Positions 58,820 to 64,000 of a stretch of 64,000 nt of DNA are shown here, piece after piece. The notes below the pieces were generated by a model, which had not been told where the DNA came from, did not search any database, and saw only the letters and a program-made list of their open reading frames with translations. The DNA is from G965222335 sp965222335. GTDB taxonomy: Bacteria > Pseudomonadota > Gammaproteobacteria > Pseudomonadales > Halieaceae. A program made the translations under genes and the position numbers. The first letter of the stretch is position 1; every line of letters begins with the position of its first letter. The DNA lies in the NCBI GenBank assembly GCA_965222335.1, contig OZ244944.1, positions 3,873,856-3,937,855 on the forward strand, given 5' to 3'.

Positions 58820-61800
58820 CGAATCCTGGACTCGGGCTTGCCCTGCCAGTAGAAGGGCGCGAGACGCGCATCCCCGGTATGCTCCTCGGCGAGATCCCCG
58901 GCCCGGTAGAGTCGGCCGTTCAGCAATACGTGGCTGATGCGGTCAGAATTGCGGATATCCTCCAGCGGATTGGCCTCCAGCACCACCAGGTCGGCGAGTT
59001 TGCCGGCTTCCAGGGAGCCGATGTCGGCGTCCATGCCGAGGTAGGTCGCGGGGTTGATGGTGGCGGCAGAGAGGGCCTCCATGGGCGAGAAGCCGCCGCG
59101 ATTGAAGCTCCACATCTCCCAGTGGGTAGCGAGGCCCTCGCGCTGGCCATGGCCGCCGGTGTTGACCATCACACCCTCGTTCAGCAGGACCTTGGCGGCG
59201 GCGGCCGCATCGTCATCGCGGTAATCCGCATCCGGCGCCATGGGGCGACGCACGCTGCGCGGCTGCAGCACGGCCGGCGGCACGAAGTTCGCGAGAATAG
59301 GGTGCTTCCAGACTTCCGTATCCTGGTAGTAGTAGTCCTCGGAGGTCAGGCCGCCGAAAGTGACGACCAGGGTCGGGGTATAGCCCGCCTCGGACTGGGA
59401 CCAGAACTGGGTGACGTCCTCATACATGGGCAGCGCCGGCACATTGTGCTCGATGCCGGTCGTGCCGTCGGCGATCAGGTTCATGTCCTGGTGGTACAGG
59501 GAACCACCCTCGGCGACGGTCATGATGCCCACCTGGCGTGAGGCCTCGATGACCTGCTGTCGCTGCTCGCGCCGGGGCTGGTTGTAGTTCTTGACCGAAG
59601 TGGCGCCCTGCGCCTTGAGGCGACGCACGTGTGCTATCGCGTCCTCGAGACTGTTCACGGGGGACCAGAGCGTGCTCCTGGCACCGTAGACGATCTCCGC
59701 GGTTGAGAAGATGCGCGGGCCGAGAATCAGCCCCGCGTTGCGGTACTCTGCGGCGGCAAAGGCCAGCGAGGCCCGGGAAGACGGGTTGTGCACGGTAGTG
59801 ACGCCCAGGGCCAGGTGTGCAAGCAGGTTCCAGTTCTGCTGGGGGATAATCTCCCCCGCGCCGTAGGGGCCATGGGCGTGAATGTCCACGAGCCCCGGGA
59901 CCAGGGTTTTGCCGGCCATGTCCACGCGCTTGAAGCCCTGGGGGACTGTCACGTCCTCGCTGGGGCCCACCGCCTCGATACGGTTGCCGCGCAGCAGGAC
60001 GGTGCCACGCTCGTGCACCGTGCGCTCGCTGTCCATGGTGATAATCCGCGCGTTGGTCAGCGCCAGGCGGGTGTCCGGTACCGCCGACGCCACTTTCATC
60101 GACAGGTCACGCCCTGTCTCCGGCGGCTGGTAATCGGCAGTCAGTGCATCGCTGACCCCGACGCTCTTGAGCCGGGGCCCCACGGACCAGCTGACGGTGC
60201 TGCCGTCGGCATTCCAGTACAGGTAGGTACCGCCGGTCTTGCTCAGGCGCACCGTGGGAAACGCGGGCGTGTCGGCGTCCAGGACCAGGGGCTTGCCGCT
60301 GGGCAGTGCCGGTGTGAGGTAGATCTGGTGACCCGTGGCGAAGGCGATGTGACGGCCGGTCGGGGCCATGCGGATTGCGGTGGCGAAGTCCGCGACCGCC
60401 AGTTCGCGGATATCGTGGCCGGCCCGGGTCATCGAGATCAGCTTGGTACTGGCGGTACTGCTGCCGCGGCCGGTGGCGCTCTCGGCCCGTTCCTGGGCGT
60501 AGATACGCTCACCCGGACCGAAATGGGGGTCGGTGCCCCGGGCGCTGACGAACCGCGGCGACTCGCCGTCGAGGTCGAGCAGGTAGATGCCCGGCTGCAC
60601 ATCCCACGCCGGGTTCAGCAGGCTGCTGCCGGGGCGCTTGCGCCAGACAAGGGTATCGCCGGCGCCGTTGATGGCGAGCTCGGTAAACTGGCCCCGGGCG
60701 TCCGTGACCGCCCGGGACTTGCCGCCACCGGCGCTGACCCTGCGCACGCTGCTCAGGCTCTGGTCGTTCCAGCGCAGGAAGTACACGCTCCTGCCGTCCG
60801 GTGACCACACGGGCTCATAGTCGAAGCCCGCATCGTCCGGGTCAGTGGTGAGCGGCCTGGGGGCGCCATCTCCGCGCTTGATGTACAGCTTGCCCAGGGA
60901 CTCGAAGACCACCGCGTTGCCATCGGGGGCGGGCTGGGCGTAGCGCACCATGCGGGTACTGAAGCTTTCCGGGGCAACCTCCACCTGGAAGCGGGGAGCG
61001 GGGTAGATCTTGCGCTCATCCTCGACCTTGAAGGGGATATTGCGCAGCTCGCCGCTGGCGAGCTCAAGCTGCCAGAGCTTGCCCCGGGTCCAGAACACCA
61101 GGTTCTTGCTGTCCGGGGTCCAGTCCATATTGGGGTAGAGACCGTGCACTGCCCAGGCCTCCTGCATGTCCAGGTTCATCTGGTCGTAGACCATGCGCTC
61201 CTCGCCCGTGGCGAGATCCATCACGAACAGGCGCGACTGGGCGCGCACCCGCTTGATGTAGGCCAGTTGCTTGCCGTCGGGGGAGGGGGTGGGCCGCACC
61301 GCGCCACCGGGGCCGCCGGCCACGGTAGTGATTTCGCCGCTGGCCAGATCGACGCGACGGATCTGGAATATTTCGCTATTGCTGTCCTGGTGATAAATGA
61401 AAGTATCACCGGGTGTCGTGTTCAGGGTGAAGTAGATGCCGCTGCCGTCGGCGGTGAACATCGGTTCGCCCTGTTCCTTCTGGAAGGTGGGGCTGGGCCG
61501 CTCAACCACCTGCTGGCCGACATTCTGCTCGCTGCCCTCGGCGTGGTACAGCCAGATTTCGCCTGTGCCGAGTGAGCGCGAGGTCGTAAAATGCTTGCGC
61601 GCAGCGATGTACTCCCCGTCGGGGCTCCAGGTGGGGTTGTTGAGCAGGCGGAAGTCCTCACGAGTCACCTGTTGCAGCTCGCCGCTGGCCAGTTCCAGGG
61701 TCCAGATATTGTCGCCGCCGGCACGGTCGCTGGTGAAGGCGATGCGTGAACCATCGGGGCTGTAACGGGGCTGCATATCCCAGGCGTGGCCGCGGGTCAG

Positions 61801-62061
61801 GGGCTCGGCATCGCCACCGCTAATGGGGATGCGGTAAATATCGCCGAGCAGGTCAAAGACCACATGCTCACCATCCGGGGACACATCCAGGCTCATCCAG
61901 GTGCCTTCCGCGACATCGATGCGCGCTGAGCGGGCTTCCACGCTATAATCTGGTTGGTTCACGTCCCAGTCCGGGGTTTCCTCCCCGGCACTGGCCGGGC
62001 TGGCCAGCAGGGCGGTGGCAAGGGAGGCGCTGGCGAGGGCCAGCGGGAGGGAAATACGCAT
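58816..62061 (-). CDS. exported beta-propeller amidohydrolase
   Basis: A 1081-residue protein with a signal peptide. Residues about 50-680 carry TolB/WD40-like PD40 repeats (recurrent SPDG, RIAFTSDR and similar), forming one or two propellers. The C-terminal half is an amidohydrolase of the imidazolonepropionase/metal-dependent group with DIHAHGPYG (HxH) near residue 800, later histidines in GTTGIEHN and VNTGGHGQREG, and ending WQGKPESRIR. Such fusions act on peptide-like or cyclic amide compounds in the periplasm. The frame is open upstream of 62061 but the signal peptide begins there. Substrate unknown. The gene is alone; the peroxiredoxin is divergent. Confidence 0.92.
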   Translation of the reverse strand: MRISLPLALASASLATALLASPASAGEETPDWDVNQPDYSVEARSARIDVAEGTWMSLDVSPDGEHVVFDLLGDIYRIPISGGDAEPLTRGHAWDMQPRYSPDGSRIAFTSDRAGGDNIWTLELASGELQQVTREDFRLLNNPTWSPDGEYIAARKHFTTSRSLGTGEIWLYHAEGSEQNVGQQVVERPSPTFQKEQGEPMFTADGSGIYFTLNTTPGDTFIYHQDSNSEIFQIRRVDLASGEITTVAGGPGGAVRPTPSPDGKQLAYIKRVRAQSRLFVMDLATGEERMVYDQMNLDMQEAWAVHGLYPNMDWTPDSKNLVFWTRGKLWQLELASGELRNIPFKVEDERKIYPAPRFQVEVAPESFSTRMVRYAQPAPDGNAVVFESLGKLYIKRGDGAPRPLTTDPDDAGFDYEPVWSPDGRSVYFLRWNDQSLSSVRRVSAGGGKSRAVTDARGQFTELAINGAGDTLVWRKRPGSSLLNPAWDVQPGIYLLDLDGESPRFVSARGTDPHFGPGERIYAQERAESATGRGSSTASTKLISMTRAGHDIRELAVADFATAIRMAPTGRHIAFATGHQIYLTPALPSGKPLVLDADTPAFPTVRLSKTGGTYLYWNADGSTVSWSVGPRLKSVGVSDALTADYQPPETGRDLSMKVASAVPDTRLALTNARIITMDSERTVHERGTVLLRGNRIEAVGPSEDVTVPQGFKRVDMAGKTLVPGLVDIHAHGPYGAGEIIPQQNWNLLAHLALGVTTVHNPSSRASLAFAAAEYRNAGLILGPRIFSTAEIVYGARSTLWSPVNSLEDAIAHVRRLKAQGATSVKNYNQPRREQRQQVIEASRQVGIMTVAEGGSLYHQDMNLIADGTTGIEHNVPALPMYEDVTQFWSQSEAGYTPTLVVTFGGLTSEDYYYQDTEVWKHPILANFVPPAVLQPRSVRRPMAPDADYRDDDAAAAAKVLLNEGVMVNTGGHGQREGLATHWEMWSFNRGGFSPMEALSAATINPATYLGMDADIGSLEAGKLADLVVLEANPLEDIRNSDRISHVLLNGRLYRAGDLAEEHTGDARLAPFYWQGKPESRIR

Positions 62062-62161
62062 AATTCGCTCACTGTAGCTGATGAGGGAGTGGCAGTGATC
62101 CAGCCTGCCCAGAGCCCGTACCTTACATGACACTGTCAAATTCTTGTAGACCGGAGCGCCT

Positions 62162-62689
62162 ATGATTACCCGATTAAATGCCTGCCTCGCTGTCCTGTGC
62201 ACGTCCTTGCTGGCACTGCCCGCCGTTGCCCTGGAGGTAGGGGACAGGGCGCCTGACTTCAGCCTGGAGGGTTCGGACGGCAAGCATTATTCCCTGGCTG
62301 ACTATCGCGGCAAACAGGCTGTTGTCCTGGCCTGGTTCCCGCGAGCCTACACCAGTGGCTGCACCGTGGAGTGCAAATCGTTGACTGAAAACGGCCACCT
62401 GATCCGGGAATACGATGTCAGCTACTTTATGGCCAGCGTGGATCCGCTGGAGGACAACAAGGGCTTTGCCGAGGAGACCGGCGCCGATTTTCCGCTGCTT
62501 TCCGACCCGGACAAGTCGGTCGCCGAAGCTTACGGTGTGCTGCACCCCATGGGTTTCGCCCAACGCCACACGTTTTATATTGGCAAGGACGGCACGATTC
62601 TGAAGATCGACACCCAGGTGCGCCCGGAAACCTCGGCGCAAGACATGGCGGAGAGCCTCGGCGAGTTGGACGTAGCGCCGGCAAGTTGA
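62162..62689 (+). CDS. exported peroxiredoxin (Bcp-like)
   Basis: A 175-residue AhpC/TSA-fold thiol peroxidase with a signal peptide (cleaved near VALEVG). The peroxidatic cysteine lies in SGCTVECKSL and a second Cys 4 residues later resembles the Bcp arrangement (C-x4-C). LEVGDRAPDF and PLLSDPDKSVAEAYGVLHP are conserved. It would remove peroxides in the periplasm, perhaps at the membrane. An adjacent hairpin is found after the stop. Confidence 0.92.
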   Translation: MITRLNACLAVLCTSLLALPAVALEVGDRAPDFSLEGSDGKHYSLADYRGKQAVVLAWFPRAYTSGCTVECKSLTENGHLIREYDVSYFMASVDPLEDNKGFAEETGADFPLLSDPDKSVAEAYGVLHPMGFAQRHTFYIGKDGTILKIDTQVRPETSAQDMAESLGELDVAPAS

Positions 62690-62694
62690 GCCGC

Positions 62695-62712
62695 GGGCCT
62701 GATAGCAGGCCC
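62695..62712 (+). terminator. hairpin after the peroxiredoxin gene
   Basis: GGGCCTG, a 4-nt ATAG loop and CAGGCCC form a perfect 7-bp stem 6 bp after the stop. No T-run follows, so it could stabilise the message end or act as a rho-assisted terminator. Confidence 0.45.
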
Positions 62713-62803
62713 ACCTCTACTGATAAGTTGCTGTCGTAGCTGGAGCAAGCCAGGCGGCCATGCCGGAGCGGAATACCCTAAGACCTATTGGGACGTCCCG
62801 CCT

Positions 62804-64000
62804 TTACTCACTGCGCTCCACGGGGAGGTCCGCAACACGCAGCGTGACGCTGCCTGCCCCGTCGACGGGTGCGTCGTCGCCCAGGTGGACCGTGAATTCA
62901 CCCGTGATGTGGTCCCCGGCGCGTTGAATCTCGCCTGTCGCCGTGCCGGGCGCCCCGGCGAAGCTGACTGAGACGGGCGTACCCGCACCGGCGGTGAAAG
63001 CGCCACTGAAACCCCGTGGCAAGACCAGGTCGATTTTCGGGCCGTACTTGCCAAGGGAAAGGGTCAGGTTGTTGACGTTTTCCCGCGCCCGCGCGGGCGT
63101 GAAAAAGTTGATCAGCGGATCGTCCGGCGTGGCCTCGTCGAGTTCAGTCACGGCGCCGGTCGTGCCCAGCACCTCGACTTCCGCGCCCCGGGTGTAGGGA
63201 ATGTTGTTGAATTCCGCGCTCAGGGACACCCGGTCTTCCGGAGCGTCCGGCGATACAAATACCATCTCCAGCTTTCCGCTAATGGCTTCCTGGTCTCGCC
63301 GCGCCAGGTTGAGGGTGCCTTCCCGCGACACGTATGTGGGCGGCCTCGGTGCGTTCGGCCCGGCATCCCTTGTGTTCACCCAAAGGTAGGCCGATGCATT
63401 GTCGTCTTCGCCCGGCGCGGCTAGAGGATATTGCCCCGCCTCGCTACCGGCGGGCAGGGACAGGCTGAGATTGAAATTCACTGGCAGGTCCCGCCAGCGC
63501 GCCTGCCCGTGCAGCGAGAGACGCCAGGGGCCGCCGGCGTTGGTTGCGGTGTTGCCATCCATCTCGAATGCCGAGAGATTACAGGACGCGTCGGCGCGGG
63601 CAGGCGCGGTATCGCCCTCGACCTCGCCCGACAGCTCAACGCGGTATGCGCCCGCGGCAAGCCCGCCGTCGTCGGACACGACCGGCAGGCCAGCTACCCC
63701 GGGGGGTCGCCGGCAGGCGACCGAGTCAATCGCGGTGGCACCGTCGCGATCGAGCCAGACCAGCTTGGCGTTGGTCCAGGGCAGGTGCCAGAGCATCTGT
63801 TGCGGGCCGCTGCGGGGATCCCCCGGGCCCGGGTAGGATATCGCCGGGGTCTTGCCGCATACACCGGAGCCATCGCCTACCACGAGCGGTAGCAAGCCAT
63901 CGCGATAGGCTGGCAGGCGCGACGTGTTGCAGATCGCGTATCTCGCGCCCGCCTGCGGATTAACCACGACAGCGCCCGAAGTGTCGATCCAGACGGGCCC
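62804..64000 (-). CDS. hypothetical protein, 5' end cut by window edge
   Basis: The minus-strand frame from the stop at 62804 is open to the right edge, giving at least 398 residues without start. The sequence has repeated beta-strand-like segments (LSLSLPAGSEAGQYPL, YRVELSGEVEGD, GEFTVHLGDDAPVDGAGSVTLRVAD), Thr/Gly/Asp-rich turns and a cysteine-flanked start region, all resembling exported beta-sandwich proteins. A short GTG-started frame begins at 63967 but the true start is beyond the window. No family is recognised; the function is unknown. Confidence 0.75.
   Translation of the reverse strand, partial: GPVWIDTSGAVVVNPQAGARYAICNTSRLPAYRDGLLPLVVGDGSGVCGKTPAISYPGPGDPRSGPQQMLWHLPWTNAKLVWLDRDGATAIDSVACRRPPGVAGLPVVSDDGGLAAGAYRVELSGEVEGDTAPARADASCNLSAFEMDGNTATNAGGPWRLSLHGQARWRDLPVNFNLSLSLPAGSEAGQYPLAAPGEDDNASAYLWVNTRDAGPNAPRPPTYVSREGTLNLARRDQEAISGKLEMVFVSPDAPEDRVSLSAEFNNIPYTRGAEVEVLGTTGAVTELDEATPDDPLINFFTPARARENVNNLTLSLGKYGPKIDLVLPRGFSGAFTAGAGTPVSVSFAGAPGTATGEIQRAGDHITGEFTVHLGDDAPVDGAGSVTLRVADLPVERSE

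Noticed and set aside
1..64000. CRISPR array, tRNA or rRNA genes
   Set aside because: No periodic repeats of CRISPR type and no tRNA cloverleaf or rRNA-like stretch was noticed.

Overview
The window is a high-GC, densely coded bacterial chromosome segment. Gene content points to a marine, heterotrophic gammaproteobacterium, plausibly of the Halieaceae/OM60 type: an outer-membrane phospholipase A, a PspF-PspABC envelope stress system with a sigma-54 promoter, a wax ester synthase/acyl-CoA:diacylglycerol acyltransferase, a steroid-dehydrogenase-like flavoprotein, an arylsulfatase and several omega-amino-acid transaminases. The taxonomic placement is an inference from gene content only. No rRNA, tRNA or CRISPR array was seen.

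Layout. 1-6.7 kb: a TonB-dependent receptor cut by the left edge, a DUF6498 membrane protein, phospholipase A (pldA), SAICAR synthetase (purC, long form), a TauE/SafE exporter and a DUF3313 lipoprotein. 6.7-11.3 kb: an arylsulfatase, a DUF442-type phosphatase-like protein, an exported M20D amidohydrolase and a cytochrome b, facing a small cytochrome c. 11.5-28.6 kb: a catabolic and regulatory block with a 3-ketosteroid-dehydrogenase-like flavoprotein, LysR, a class III aminotransferase, an AEC transporter, acyl-CoA dehydrogenase, AraC, aldehyde dehydrogenase-glpK, AzlC/AzlD, a second class III aminotransferase, a succinate-semialdehyde dehydrogenase and a LuxR regulator that overlaps pspF. 28.6-30.6 kb: the psp operon, with an extra small membrane gene ahead of pspA. 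30.7-37.5 kb: hydrolases, a CynX/NimT-type MFS transporter, glutathione-dependent formaldehyde oxidation (class III ADH plus S-formylglutathione hydrolase) and an SpmA/SpmB-type membrane protein. 37.5-38.25 kb: a 0.7 kb gene-free stretch with hairpins, a terminator, three copies of a 17-bp repeat and a PhoB-box-like site in front of ppk1. 40.4-41.8 kb: a VOC protein and DUF808.

41.8-44.3 kb is a small mobile island. It holds an IS3-family element next to an AT-rich HNH-like gene, and that gene lies in an integron gene cassette. A 60-bp attC site with three extrahelical bases follows the gene, and the 5' boundary of the cassette complements the R'' box of that attC. No integrase gene is present in the window, so this is a cassette without a visible integrase. 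This is the most unusual feature found.

44.3-64 kb returns to core-like genes: a HerA-like ATPase (DUF853), a WS/DGAT with a long Lys/Ala tail, an M20 peptidase, CorA and MscS-type membrane proteins, an NfeD-slipin pair, a quinone oxidoreductase, a CapW/BrxR-like WYL regulator (with DUF1232) divergent from a DUF2868-DUF3482 GTPase pair across a GACA/TGTC-rich putative operator, a very large beta-propeller amidohydrolase, an exported peroxiredoxin and a hypothetical protein cut by the right edge.
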